This document shows, one piece after another, positions 1 to 11,110 of a stretch of DNA of 64,000 nt. Numbering within the stretch: position 1 is the stretch's first letter; each line of letters starts with the position of its first letter. The stretch covers positions 85,898,131 through 85,962,130 of the forward strand of contig CM045763.1 in the NCBI GenBank assembly GCA_025200525.1. Reading direction: 5' to 3'. Made by a program: the position numbers and the translations under genes. The notes below the pieces were generated by a model, which saw nothing but the letters and a program-made list of their open reading frames with translations, did no database searches and was not told the origin of the DNA. The DNA is from Camellia lanceoleosa (lineage: Eukaryota > Streptophyta > Magnoliopsida > Ericales > Theaceae).

Positions 1-440
1 AGACATCTTGAACTGCTCTACCGTTTATATAAACTGAGACAATAGATCTCACATGGGAATTACTCCTACCACCATTATGTTCTCACTGGTGTGCCCTATG
101 TGGCCCTGGACACTAGCCTGGTTCAGCGAGTGGTTTCAAAGAATCTTGGTCTACCCAATTCTTTTAGAAGCGGCCCCACTTCAAACATACATAGGTGACT
201 CTACTAAAGTATCCTGCAATACTCAGCTCAACAGCTTAACACATAAGAGTCATTAACAGCTCAACTTATTCTCTACACTTGCCGGTATCACTGATAGAAG
301 GAATGGCTGGAGGTTTAACCTCCTCAGTGACATACCACCGTTACACGTAATTAGGTTGTCCCATTCAACCTAGATCTTGGGATCTCCAGTCAACTAGGTT
401 GGGTTTCCATTCCGGTAACTTCCAAAGGCCTTAACCACAT
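1..440 (-). other. Copia 1 sequence downstream of RNase H
   Basis: Non-coding 3' internal part of copia 1. It aligns by eye with 60950-61380 of copia 2: both share the stretch around 'ttctcactgg' and 'ccaactaggttgggttt', placed the same way relative to RNase H. No LTR is reached before the window edge. The short frame at 53-256 has no support. Confidence 0.6.
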
Positions 441-768
441 TCATTTTGACAACGTTTCGACTAACACTCGACTTAATCCTTTGGTTAGCGGATCCGCAAT
501 GTTGTCCTTAGACTTTACATAGTCTAAAGAGAGAACTCCATTCGAGAGTAGTTGTCGTATGGAATTATGTCTACGACGGATATATCTAGACTTTCCATTA
601 TACATATTATTCTGTGCCCTACCAATTGCAAATTGGCAATCACAATGAATACAAATAGCTGGCACAGGTTTAGACCAACGTGGAATATCTTCAATGAAAT
701 GGCGAAGCCATTCTGCTTCTTCCGTTGCTTTATCCAAAGCAATAAACTCTGATTCCATCGTTGATCTA
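441..768 (-). pseudogene. Copia 1 RNase H, C-terminal part
   Basis: Minus-strand frame with the copia RNase H signature: MESEFIALDKATEEAEWLR, then the IADPLTKGL-type C-terminal motif. In copia polyproteins this domain degrades the RNA strand of the RNA/DNA hybrid. The start is not a real start: the frame is severed at 768-773 by the gypsy insertion, and the upstream half (the [12 protein letters not shown] segment) resumes at 26786. The frame itself has no internal stop, so this part was intact or nearly so when the insertion happened. Confidence 0.85.
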
Positions 769-773
769 GATAT
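769..773. repeat. Target site duplication GATAT, left copy
   Basis: GATAT directly precedes the LTR start TGTAGACG and is repeated directly after the 3' LTR at 26786-26790. A 5-bp duplication is typical of Ty3/gypsy integrase and shows that the two LTRs belong to one insertion. Confidence 0.93.
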
Positions 774-1660
774 TGTAGACGCCCCATTTTTGACCGACCT
801 TAAGACTCAGACGTCACCGATTGAGCGCTTGGTGATGTTGCATATTGTGCTCGTTCAGAAGTCTCAGAGTCGCGGCCATGCGCCCTGCCTCCGGACTTCC
901 GAACTCTCTTCTGTGTCTTGCCTTGGTTTGCGAACCGGACTCGGTTTTCTCTGTTTTCTTTCCTGAGGGGAGGGAGAGGTCCCGTAGACCATCTCTCAGT
1001 GGCCATGGGCTACATTTCGTGGCCGTAGGCCATTTTGCCCATTTCGGAGCCCGGTTCCCGGTTTTTCAGAGCTGTCAGGCCATGTGCCTTGGTTCGGGAC
1101 CACCCAACCATCTCCGATTCCTCCGGTTTTTGGCATGCATCTCATTTACTCCCTTTCGAGGGACACTGGGGTCTTAGATACCCACTTCGTGGCCAAACAC
1201 CACTTTCGGTGCTTAACGGATTTGGGACCCCAATGCGTTTTGGCCCCCGAGCATTCGTTTTGCATCGGTTTTTGTTCATTTTTGGCAGGTACCTCTGTTT
1301 TATCACCAGGAAGATCACTGGAGGGTGGGAGGCCATCAATTGTCTCAGCAACCAGTTATGCTCCTCCGGTGCCCCCCGGCGCCCGTTTTTCTCACTTCCG
1401 GACTAATGTTGAACACCCTAGGGCCATTTTCTTCGAGCTAAAACCACATATTTGTGTTGTACACACATGGGAGGATCCTAAAAACACATGGCCGGCCAGT
1501 AATTCTCATTGACCCTTTTGAACCCCTTCTAAAAGTGGCATGTTGTCTCTCTTGTTTCAGAGTTGCCAATTTCCAACCATAGGGTCTTGTTGTACACACA
1601 TGGGAGGACACCAATCTTAGGTGACCGGCCAGTAATTCTCATTGACCCTTTTGACCCCTA

Positions 1661-1700
1661 GCCGGCCGGCCACCTCCAGCAAAAGTACATGGCCGGCCAT
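1661..1700 (+). promoter_or_regulatory. GGCCGGCC-rich block in the LTR
   Basis: Overlapping GGCCGGCC palindromes, followed by CACCTCCAGC and another GGCCGGCCA. The same GGCCGGCCACC start is found upstream of both antisense genes (16166-16200, 20838-20871). The 3' LTR copy (22721-22779) carries an extra GGCCGGCC unit of about 20 bp. A role in transcription is inference. Confidence 0.4.
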
Positions 1701-3165
1701 GCTTCTTGGGAGGTGTGTTTTACAGTTGTATAGCTGTATCCCCCAAAATATCTGATTTCGGGGGATATTTTGCAAGCAAGGGAACTTAATCCCTTAAGGC
1801 CTACACTCTTTGACACACTTGGACTTACCATCCTTGCATGCATACATCTCTTTCTCTCTCTCCCTCAAGAGTTAGAACCCTTGCCTCAAGCTGACAAACA
1901 CATATACATCTCCATCTCTTTGATTCTTCTCAAGTTTGGTGCCATTTCTTCATCACCATCAAGCACCACCACCACCACTCCATTTCTAGCAGCAAGGAGA
2001 GGTTATCAGAGGCTTAGAAGCAACATTCCTCAAGCCAAGAGATAGAAAAGAAGAAGTCTTCAAGGGTAAGTCTCCATTTCCCTCTTTTGTAGCATTTTCT
2101 TGCTTCATTTCTTAAGCCTACTTTCTCACTGTTTTGGGCTCCGACCTTAACTGAAACTAGGTCTATTTTGAGCTATTCTTAATGTTTGTTCAAGGGCTCA
2201 ACCCTGTTTGAGCCCTCCATTTGGCATTTTCTTCAATATCATCTTATATGCCATTTTTTGGCATGAAATTTCTAGCCTATGAGTGATCTTTTTTCGAGCA
2301 TAATGTAAACTGTAAGTGGGCCTATTTTGAGCTCCTCTTCAACATTGAAGAAGGGCTCAATCCTTTTTGGGTCCTCTATCTTGCACTTACCTCATAATCT
2401 CTCTTATTTACCGTAAATTTGCATGATTTGTTTGGCCTATATATAAATTGTTTTGGAGTTTGTTATGAACTGTGAGTAAGCTTATTTTGTGTCCCTCTAC
2501 AACATTGTAGAAGGCATCAATCTTTTTTGGGGTCTCCATGTAGTACCTACTATTCTACCCCTCTTTGGCCCTCATTTTTGCATGCTCTTTTAGGCTTATC
2601 TAGCCTCTATTTTCGGCCATCATCAGAACTGGAATGAGTCATATTTTGACCCTCTGGACATATTTCATTAAGGGTCTTCTCTTTTTGGATGAATGTTTGG
2701 CCTACTTCATGTTATATCCTCTTGTGGCCTCAATCTTGCATGGCATTTTTAGCATATTTTCGTACTGATTTGGGGGATGTCATATACTGTAAATGTGCAT
2801 ATTTTTAGTCCCTCTTCAGTTTTGTAGAAGGGTATTTATCCATTTGGGCATCGTATGTATCACTTGCTTCAATACCCCTCTTGGGGAGCCATTTTTGCAT
2901 TCTTGCTTAATCCTATGTGTGCTTGCTGTTTAGCCCTTTTTATGACTGAAAAATGCTTGTCTTGGGGCTGCCTTGCTACTGTATTTTCATTCTATGTCTA
3001 TATTGTGCATGTTTGGTATAGCTATAGGCCATTTCGGGTGCTTAATTCATGTTTCGGGGCCATTTCATGCATCGGGTGTACTTTCGCCTCATTTCGGGGC
3101 TGTTTTCCCCCACATTTCAGTGCCAAAATTCATTTGCATGTTTGCATATCATTTCCATGCCATTT

Positions 3166-3850
3166 CATGCTTTAGGGCCATCGCCTCGGTTTGCGTGCGC
3201 GTGTGCACGCATTTCGAGACACTTCATTTTCATCCATCGGCCTCTTATGTGAGTGTGGCTGAGGCTCACTCATGTTAGTATAAGTCCATTTTGCATCCTG
3301 TATGCCATTTTAGTCTCATTGCATTCCGTATGCCATTGTCTCTGTTTGCGTGCCCGTGTGCGCGTATTTCGAGGCACTTCGTTTGCATCTCTCGGCCTCT
3401 TATGTGAGTGTGGCTGAGGCTCTCTCATGTTGGTATAAGTCCAATTTGCATTTGGAGTGCCATTTCATGCTTTAATGCCATTGCCTCGGTTTGCGTACCC
3501 GTGTGCGCGCATTTCGAGGCATCTCATTTTTCATCTCTCGACCTCTTATGTGAGTGTGGCTGAGGCTCTCTCATGTTGGTGTAAGCCCATATTGCATCGC
3601 ATATCTCATTTTAGTCCTGTTGCATTCCGTATGCCATTTCCTCGGTTTGCGTACCTGTGGGTACGCATTTCGAGACATCTCATTTTAGTCTCATTGTATA
3701 TCATATTTCAGGCCGTTTCATGCCTTTATGTCATTGCCTCGGTTTGTGTGCCAGTGTGCACGCATTTCGAGGCACTTCTTTTTATTATCCGACGGCCTCC
3801 TGTGTGAGTGTGGCTGAGGCTCTCTCATGTTGGTGTAAGTCCATTACTGC
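3166..3850 (+). repeat. Tandem subrepeats inside the 5' LTR
   Basis: About five degenerate copies, spaced roughly 100-160 bp apart, each starting near 'cctcggtttgcgtgcc', followed by 'gcatttcgaggca' and 'gtgagtgtggctgaggc'. Copies begin near 3180, 3335, 3483, 3638 and 3737. The same array is in the 3' LTR at about 24260-24930, so it predates this insertion. Confidence 0.8.
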
Positions 3851-5453
3851 ATTGCGTATGTGATTTCATCCATAGCATTGTGTATGCTTGGTTGTGTGTT
3901 ATCTCGTTTAGCGTGTATGCCATTCCATGACATTGTGTATGTTAGGATTGCATATTAGCTACATTTCATGCATATCATGCATATTGCATCATGTTCGGGA
4001 TAGGAGTTAGCCCGGGCACGGGAAACAAGGCACGTTTCGTACTTCGAGTGACAGAACGGGTCTCAATTCCCAAGTCACCGACACTCCGGATTACCCATGA
4101 TGGAGTTAGGTTTTGTTGTAGCATTCATGTGCATTCATCCTATATTGAGTTGTGCAATCCGATTCCTCGGCCATCATGCATCGAGATGCGTGATTGGTGG
4201 CACGAGGATCGAGGCATGCATATATTTGTGAAATACATTGCTATGCCCTTTTCCTGCTCTCTATTGCAGCAAAATCAAGAATCAGCAGTCTTTTGAGGCT
4301 TGGCACGCATTTCGAGAAACATTGCAAACAGAGGCTAATCGGGGCATCGCCGTGGATTTCCGCGCAAAGCAGCCCAAACATGCATCATCTCATTATCCGG
4401 AGTAGAGTCAAGGCAGCCCCCCTGGCTTGCATGCCAGTTTATAGTTTTTCTTAGTTAATCTGTTAATTAATTAGGAATCTGTATTATTCTTCTATTTCGG
4501 ACTGTATTATTCTTTTATTTCGGACTGTATTATTCTTTCATTCGGGACTGTATTATTTATTCGGACCCTCTGCGCGAGGGCATAATTGTAATAAGTGTGG
4601 GTGAGTGTGATGTATGTCTTCCAACCCCACGTCTTTCTTCCATTTTATTTACCCGCTTATGATGGTTAGATATGGGGCATGTTTCAATTAGCATATAGTA
4701 TGATAGCATGTTTGCATCATTCATCTGTTTTGCACGCACCGGGCTCGGCGCATCATACAAATTGCATTTGTATTTCAATTCCAAATTGAATACGTGTTAG
4801 TTGTAGCATTCCATATGCTATGTTTAGGACAACCGAGCCTGCTATAGTTGCATCTTTGCATGTGTTGCATTAGGCATTTCTATACATTTAGGATCATGCA
4901 TGATTTCTAATAAGCTTCTGTTTTGGCTTGGAGTACTCGGTAAGTTTTATGCTTTAGCATCCTTGCATGCGTGTGAGTGACTGCCATGATAGCATGCTTA
5001 CCATGAGGCTAAATGCTTATGTGATATAACTGCCTTGAATGCCTGTGGGTGGAGGTTAAGTTAGATAGTGGCAAAATCATACTTTCTTAAGCCCACCCGA
5101 GGGTGGCAAATCCACGTCTTAGCCTACCTGCAGGTAGCATCATCAAACCGTTTTCAAACAAACAGACACGAAGTGTCTTGTTCCAATTCAAGCGATTCAG
5201 TCTATACTTGTATGCTGTGCGCATCACATAGTAACCTAGGCTAATAACCGGAATAAGAACTCACAATATTTTCAAAATAAGATATCATGGTTAGTAGAGG
5301 CCGGTCTTTGACCGGGCGAGCGGGGGTGCTCACGAAGTGACCTTCCCCAATCGTACCCAAGTTCCCGAGCCGAGGCAACTTTGGTGATGACGGACGCGTG
5401 GCCTTTGGCACCGAGTCAGGGTTTCCTAAATTTTTCATTTTAAAATATTTAGG

Positions 5454-5464
5454 TGGCGACTCTG
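5454..5464 (+). other. Primer-site-like sequence inside the LTR
   Basis: TGGCGACTCTG matches the first eleven bases of the primer binding site at 5668 and lies about 200 bp before the LTR end. The 3' LTR has the same word at 26577-26587. It may be chance or an old trace of primer-site capture. Confidence 0.35.
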
Positions 5465-5667
5465 TATCTGGCGAAGCAGTCCATGTTTGGCACTTCTTCC
5501 AAAAAAACCTGTTTTCAAAACGATTTGCCGGATTTGGACTCTTTGGTTCAAGATTAAGAACCGTAACATTTGAGTCCTTTGAACTGTAGTAGACCCAATA
5601 TCGAACCAGAACGGGGGGGGATTCACACCCCTTCTCCCGTGATGCGTTCGGGGACGTCTACAGTTTC

Positions 5668-5684
5668 TGGCGACTCTGCTGGGG
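5668..5684 (+). other. Primer binding site
   Basis: TGGCGACTCTGCTGGGG, beginning five bases after the 5' LTR. The leading TGG complements a CCA tRNA tail. From memory this sequence fits the 3' end of a plant arginine tRNA, the primer reported for Ogre-type elements; the tRNA assignment is not verified here. Confidence 0.75.
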
Positions 5685-6620
5685 ACTTAGAGAACTTGAC
5701 TCGAACTCGTGATATCTTGTTTTGACTACACTTGTGTGTTTCTTTGCATTGCATTTGCATTGGTGCACCTAGGACACCGTGTTTGCCATCTGCTATTCTT
5801 GAGCGGTTTGCCGGAGGCTTGTCTTGTCAAGGCATGTCCATAAGGTCGAGTTCTGGCTCTGCCAGTATGGGAACACAAACCCCGGTTTTACCGAGGCACC
5901 CTTTTTAACCATTCGACCTAGTGCATATTCGGATCCATAGTGACCATTCCAAACTAGGACAGGTTGCTTACCCGTTTATAGGTTGTTTGAAACCGCTGCG
6001 TGCGTAGTGAAACCCTAGTTCCTGACAAAATAGGACAGGGAAACCCTACCCCAACATAGGGGTGTTTTCAGCTCTCACTTATCTGCTATGTGCTTGTTAG
6101 AGTGTGCCTCTACAGGGAATGCATGTATCAGTTGAGTTTGGGCAACGAGCCTGCGGGCATCAGTCAGTATCTGAGAATCAGTTGTCTGCGGATATCCGAT
6201 TCAGTTTTGGGGAACAGTGATACAGGAACAGTGATCAGTGATTGAGGACAGTGTATTTTCAGCTTATCAACTGCGTGTTGTATGCCCGACTGTGTGTTGT
6301 GTGTATTTAATTTAATTTGTTATCTTGCCCGTTTTTACAGTTATTTATTTCTTTTCGCTTTATTATCTTTTTTGCTAGGCGCTTTTAGCACGATTGCTTC
6401 GAACCAATAGATATCCCCAAGCACTTTGGACACGAGGTCGCCGACTCAACCGATCCGAGATCTCGTTGGCGGACATCCATGTTCCACTCTCTACCCCGAT
6501 TATCGAAGAAGAAGAAAAGCGCGGTGTGTCGAAACGAGGATTACCGGATAGAAGGCGCTGACAATAAATCAAGTTGAAATTTACGTATCCGCCATAGAGG
6601 TACATTTACCGGTCATTCAG
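5685..6620 (+). other. Untranslated leader of the gypsy element
   Basis: No convincing gene. Short words such as 'acagtgat' recur near 6200-6250. Near 6385-6605 a translation with polyprotein-like composition appears but is broken; it may be the remains of the start of gag or of the extra ORF known upstream of gag in Ogre elements. Confidence 0.4.
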
Positions 6621-8860
6621 ATGAAACCGCAGAATACATCAGGGATGGAGGCGATGGTGCGCCAGGTGCATGAGAGCATGAAACAGATCTGAGAGGATGA
6701 CACCCGCCAATTGGAATTCTCCAAGCAACAAGCGCGATCATGGCCCAAAGAGCCGGTGATCACTAGATCGCAGCGAGAATGCGTCGTCTGCTTCACATCG
6801 AGCTCCTCCTCCACGGCGGCTCCACTACTGGCGAGCATCTCATGGTCGAGAATACCTGCCAAATCCTCGAATATCCTCCGAACACCTGAATACCTTACCC
6901 GATGTCCGGACCACTCAAGAGGACACAGGTCTTCCAATGGGGCTGGCTCCGCCCCCACTTCTGACGCAACTGTCCAAGAATCTTCCACCCACCCTCCTGG
7001 ACTCTCCATTTGAGTTCGAGGTAGATCATCTGACTCTGGTGAGTAAGTTGGAGCTCTTCAAGAAATCGTAGGGGTGAAGGCCATCCTGGACATTGAAGAT
7101 GGCTACACCGCGGCGCCGTGACAACTGCCGGACAGATTCAAGATGCCACAGTTGACCGTTTTGATGGGTCGGAGATCCTATGGTCCATCTCCGGCTATTT
7201 TCAGACATCCTGAGACCAATGGGCCTAACCCGACCACAAAAGCTTTCTTTGTTTGGCAGAACTTTGTCGGGAGTGGCGGCCATCTGATACGCAAAGTTAG
7301 AAGATGATGTGAAGAGAAACTGGGATGAAATTTGGTGAGGCCTTCGTTGCCTGATACTCATATAATACACGATCGAGATTACAACACGAGAACTCGAAAC
7401 ACCGAGCCAGGAACAAAAAGAGACTTTGTCTGATTTTGTAACACGATGGAGAGCGAATGCATCGATGATGACCTTGAGGCCAACAGATAAAGATCAAATT
7501 CGGATGATTGTACGCAATCTCCAACCGAAGTTAATCGAATGATCGTACTCCTTTCCCCACCTTCTCAGTTACGAGATGAAGTCTGGTCGAGATGCGATGA
7601 AGCAAGGTTTGATCGACCAGACCGAGAGCGACCAAGGGCGTTCAACCGCAATAACAACGCAGGCCCGAGTGGCGCTGCAAACACAAAGACTTCGGAGGTC
7701 GGTATGATCACCACTACTCCCCCTTTCCAACCAAGGCCCGCAGCGGCCACACCCTTTTCCAAGATGCCAGGGAGGCGACAACCAAGCCCCGAGATACCAA
7801 TCCAGAGGCCAAAGAACCTTCACTCCACTATACATGCCCTTGTCCAAGGCTCTTGGCGTTCTAATCAAAAAGGGGCATCTGAAACCCCTAGAGCTGAGGC
7901 CACTACCAAATCCACTCCTTCCCACACCCAAATCTTGTCGCGTACCACCGAAGGCATGGCCATGATACGGATCAATGTTTCTGGCTGCGTCACGAGATTC
8001 AAGACCTCGTTGACAAGAATATCATTCTACCTCCCGAAAGACCCAACGTCACAACTAACCCACTCCCCGCACATAACCAACATCCACCGCCCAAAAGAGT
8101 CAACCTCATCCAAACTGGGATCGTTTCCTACGATCCTAGTATCTATATTACTCCCTCTCACCCACCCAAGCCGGAGGTGATCCTTCCTAATTGCACCGAT
8201 TTGTGCATGTTGGACACCTTCACAACCCAATCTAAGCCAGAGGTGGTGACCTCCGAAAATGGAGCAGGCGGGTTTGAGGAAAAGCAATTGGTGAGTGCAG
8301 GATGGGGCGACCAGGAATTGTCTTTGGAAGAGCTTATGATCCAAGCGGATATATCTTATCGATGAGCGATCTGGTGAGTGTGAAATCGCCGAAAAAGTGA
8401 ATTGTGCATGATTGAGGGGGCGGACTTGAACAAAGGCGGATGATCGACAACGGTGGAAGAAGATTTTGCTAACCTCTAGTTCTTCAACGACCAAGCGAGG
8501 ATGCAACAATCAATTGGTTTGAATATGAAGTCGGCGAGATTGCGGATGGTTAGATGATCGGTCGGATGTTGTGGAAATTCGGCGAGCAAGGCGGCGAGGG
8601 GTATCAATGATGGCGGAAGGGCGAGAGTCGAGAATGAATTAGGAGAGCGCCGGTACAAAGAATTTCGCTCGGGATCAAGATATTGTGAAGCGGAACAACA
8701 AACCCTCCTAACACGGAGGAGCAAGAAAATAGGTGGAATTCGAGAGAATCCGAAAGCCAAGAACCATGAAGAGGTTGAAAGTCTGCGAGCACAAGAGCGG
8801 AGACATCTTTGTGAGCATGTGGGATGAAAGTACCGAGAGTACGAACTTGCCGGAACCAGA
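6621..8860 (+). pseudogene. Gypsy gag, heavily broken
   Basis: Gag coats the RNA in virus-like particles. Pieces of the plant gypsy gag fold are readable only by moving between frames: a start-like segment at 6621 (MKPQNTSGMEAMVRQVHES), a segment near 7150 (KFKMPQLTVFDG-like), and a segment near 7390-7530 with SDFVTRWRANASMMTLRPTD, the conserved core of the retrotransposon gag domain. At 8090-8360 the plus frame resembles the gag-protease linker of Tat elements, with YDPSIYITPSHPPKPEVILP. Many stops and frameshifts lie between these pieces, so no full product is possible. The open frame at 7539-8180 is mostly off-frame. Confidence 0.7.
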
Positions 8861-8863
8861 TAG

Positions 8864-10018
8864 GTGTTTGTTGAATGTCAGTGGGATGGGTGGGAAGACG
8901 ATGACTTATGTCTTGCCCACACAGACGAAGATTGGGCAGGTGCTCAACCAGATGATACTTGGTACCTCGATGAGGTAGACCATATGACCAAGAGTGGGCG
9001 GTACTTCAAGCCCCCGCACCTCGACCAACCCGAAGCATCTGGGAAAGATAAAGAGGCCGAGAAACAGAGAGAGAAGCAAATTGAAGAAGAAGCTGTACTG
9101 AGACAGTTAAAGAAAATACAAGCAGACATCTCCATCTGGGGACTGCTTATGGCATCAAGGGTACATAGACAGGCTGTCCTATCTGCCATGGACAAGGCCA
9201 AACTCCCCATTGATACTACACCAGAGCAGCTGGTTGGGCTGGTTTTTCCGGGAGGAGGTTCCCCGGCATTAACTTTTTCAGACAAAGAACTACCGCCTGA
9301 GGGCGTGAATCATAACAAACCTCTCTACATCTCTGTGGAATGTAGAGATAAGTGGATACCGGTGGTACTTGTTGATACCGGGTCTGCTATCAATGTCTGC
9401 CTTGAGCGGCAAAGATATGCAATTGGGTTAAAACCCGCAGACTTCATACCAACCACTCAGGTGATCAAAGCTTACGATAATACCAGCAGGGAAGTGATGG
9501 GGACTGTCAAGATTCAGGCCCAGGTTGGTCCAGGACAACACAACATTGAATTTCATGTCTTGGACGTTCCCGCAACCTTCAACTTGCTCTTGGGGCGGCC
9601 GTGGTTGCACCAAGTGAAAGCAGTCTCTTCGACTCTGCACCAGATGTTGAAATACCCTCACGGGAAGGGGGTTCCAATTGTTTTCGGAAATTCATCCATC
9701 CATCCGCCGCCGGAAGTGTCTACGCCAGTTTTAGAAATCGAGCACGGCATGGAGGATGTGTTCTTATCAGGGTTCACTTTGGCAGAGACCCGGGTAGTGC
9801 AGAATATTATGGCTGTGAATGAAGGTGTGTACGTCAGTGCCCAATCCGTCTACCTCATGAACAAGCTCCAACATATTCCCGGGATGGGATTAGGAAGGAG
9901 CGGCAGAAAAGGAGTCGCTGCGTTGGCCGAAGTGCCACACAACCCGCATACCTTTGGACTGGGTTATCTGCCCACCAAAGAGGACTGGGTGAGGAAAGGA
10001 AAGGAAATGGCCGAGTGA
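8864..10018 (+). CDS. Gypsy aspartic protease with G-patch-like tail
   Basis: Frame of 384 codons; the start shown is only the first ATG, since the natural product is part of a polyprotein. Residues about 55-90 are charged and probably a coiled linker. Residues 155-270 form a retropepsin: PVVLVDTGSAINV with catalytic DTG at 171-173, and the hydrophobic LLLGRPWL motif near 258-265. The protease cleaves the polyprotein. Residues about 330-384 are glycine-rich (PGMGLGRSGRKG, then FGLGYLPT) and look like a G-patch RNA-binding motif, which is known after protease in some retroelements. The frame is intact, unlike the gag upstream. It ends with a stop at 10016-10018, before RT. Confidence 0.85.
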   Translation: MFVECQWDGWEDDDLCLAHTDEDWAGAQPDDTWYLDEVDHMTKSGRYFKPPHLDQPEASGKDKEAEKQREKQIEEEAVLRQLKKIQADISIWGLLMASRVHRQAVLSAMDKAKLPIDTTPEQLVGLVFPGGGSPALTFSDKELPPEGVNHNKPLYISVECRDKWIPVVLVDTGSAINVCLERQRYAIGLKPADFIPTTQVIKAYDNTSREVMGTVKIQAQVGPGQHNIEFHVLDVPATFNLLLGRPWLHQVKAVSSTLHQMLKYPHGKGVPIVFGNSSIHPPPEVSTPVLEIEHGMEDVFLSGFTLAETRVVQNIMAVNEGVYVSAQSVYLMNKLQHIPGMGLGRSGRKGVAALAEVPHNPHTFGLGYLPTKEDWVRKGKEMAE

Positions 10019-11110
10019 GCGAGCGCGGTGGGAAGCCTTTGACTTAATGCAGTGCCCATCCAGGGTACCTGAGCGGACGCTTCGTCCGGGAGGAGGACTT
10101 TCCATTTTGCGGCTTCCTAGAGCCATGGTTAAGCGGAGAAAAGCGTGCAGGTTTCGAAATCTTCTTCGACACGCAACTATCCGGGGATAGCGTTGCCGCA
10201 GGCGAGCAGACCCAACAAGCGAGGTTAGCGAGAATAAGCGATGGATCCCGAGGGCCTAATTGGAAATGGGGGTAGCACTGGCATGTCTCCTCTCTGATCC
10301 TCCGATCGACCAAGGGTGCTTGGGGGATAACTTCGTGGTTTCCATGATTGGGGATGAAACGGCTGCGAGCCGATCAGCAGCTATCTTGGATGCATCAATC
10401 TCACTTGGCAGTACGATGAGGGATTTTCGTCCAGCAGTACCGGGTCAGGTAGTGAGCCGGAATCTGATTCCACCGAGTCCTGTGAGTCGGAATCAGGTTC
10501 CAGCTCGACTGAGTCTGAGTCTGGTACTCCTAGGGATGTTAACCCGGATGCCACAGTCCTGTCCAGGTCGTCTTTTTCCTTTTCATTTGAGTCTGTTGTA
10601 ACCAATGAATTGGACGATTTGGATGTGCCTAATGAGAATGAACTATCTGTGGTTTCCAAGTACTTTTCTGTGCCCCTAATTTATTGCATTGATTCAGACT
10701 TTCAAAATTTTGATCAAAACAACAAGGACGAAGTTTCTCCGGTTTTACAACGTTTAATTGAGCAAGAGCAAGAGAGATTTGTTAAACCATTAATGGATAA
10801 AATCATTACCGTGAACATTGGTACTGAGGAGGACCATTTGGTCGGATCGGGCCCATGTTGTCTTCGGAGGAACGCGCGCGCTTAGTCGCTTTATTAAAAG
10901 ATTTTAAAGATGTTTTCGCGTGGTCCTACGAAGACATGCTCGAATCGATCTGAGATTATGACATCGGATCCCCTTGACCCCGAGGCCGACATCAAGTAGA
11001 AACTTCGAAGGATCCGCGGATTGGGCTCTTAAGATTAAGGAAGAGGTCACCAAGCAAATCGATCACGGGCTTCTATTTGGTATCTGAATATCCGACTTGG
11101 TTGGCCAACA
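10019..11110 (+). pseudogene. Protease-RT linker and RT N-terminus, broken
   Basis: 10610-10885 is an acidic linker frame, overlapping in the next frame with a segment near 10857-10950 of LSSEERARLVALLKDFKDVF type, which normally opens the Tat reverse transcriptase. Stops and shifts follow up to 11110, with ITGFYLVSEYPTWLANIV readable near 11060-11110. In Ogre elements an intron is known between protease and RT; 10019-10600 could hold such an intron, but no junction was convincing. Confidence 0.6.

Larger units (their letters stand above)
774..5662 (+). repeat. 5' LTR of the gypsy element (4889 bp)
   Basis: Begins TGTAGACG and ends CGTCTACA, an 8-bp inverted match. It aligns throughout with 21843-26785; by eye there are one or two substitutions per 60 bases and a few indels, the largest a segment of about 44 bp near 5057 present only in the 3' copy. 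It contains a GGCCGGCC-rich block (1661-1700), a C/G-rich hairpin around 1740-1772, a perfect-looking splice donor at 2064-2070, and about five tandem subrepeats (3166-3850). All open frames inside (such as 1770-2045 and 2855-3175) recur as shadows in the other LTR and resemble no protein I know. Confidence 0.95.

Noticed and set aside
1035..1512. Several overlapping plus-strand frames near the 5' LTR start
   Set aside because: They recur with indels in the 3' LTR (22104-22642), do not keep frame between copies and match no family.
1770..2045. 91-codon frame in the LTR leader
   Set aside because: Present in both LTRs but low-complexity (Ser/Thr/Leu rich) and truncated or shifted in the other copy; more likely a leader than a gene.
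2855..4454. Chain of 60-130 codon frames in the LTR
   Set aside because: Products of the tandem subrepeats; frames overlap and differ between the LTRs.
7569..8509. Minus-strand frames across gag
   Set aside because: The opposite strand carries recognisable gag pieces; these frames show no family motif.
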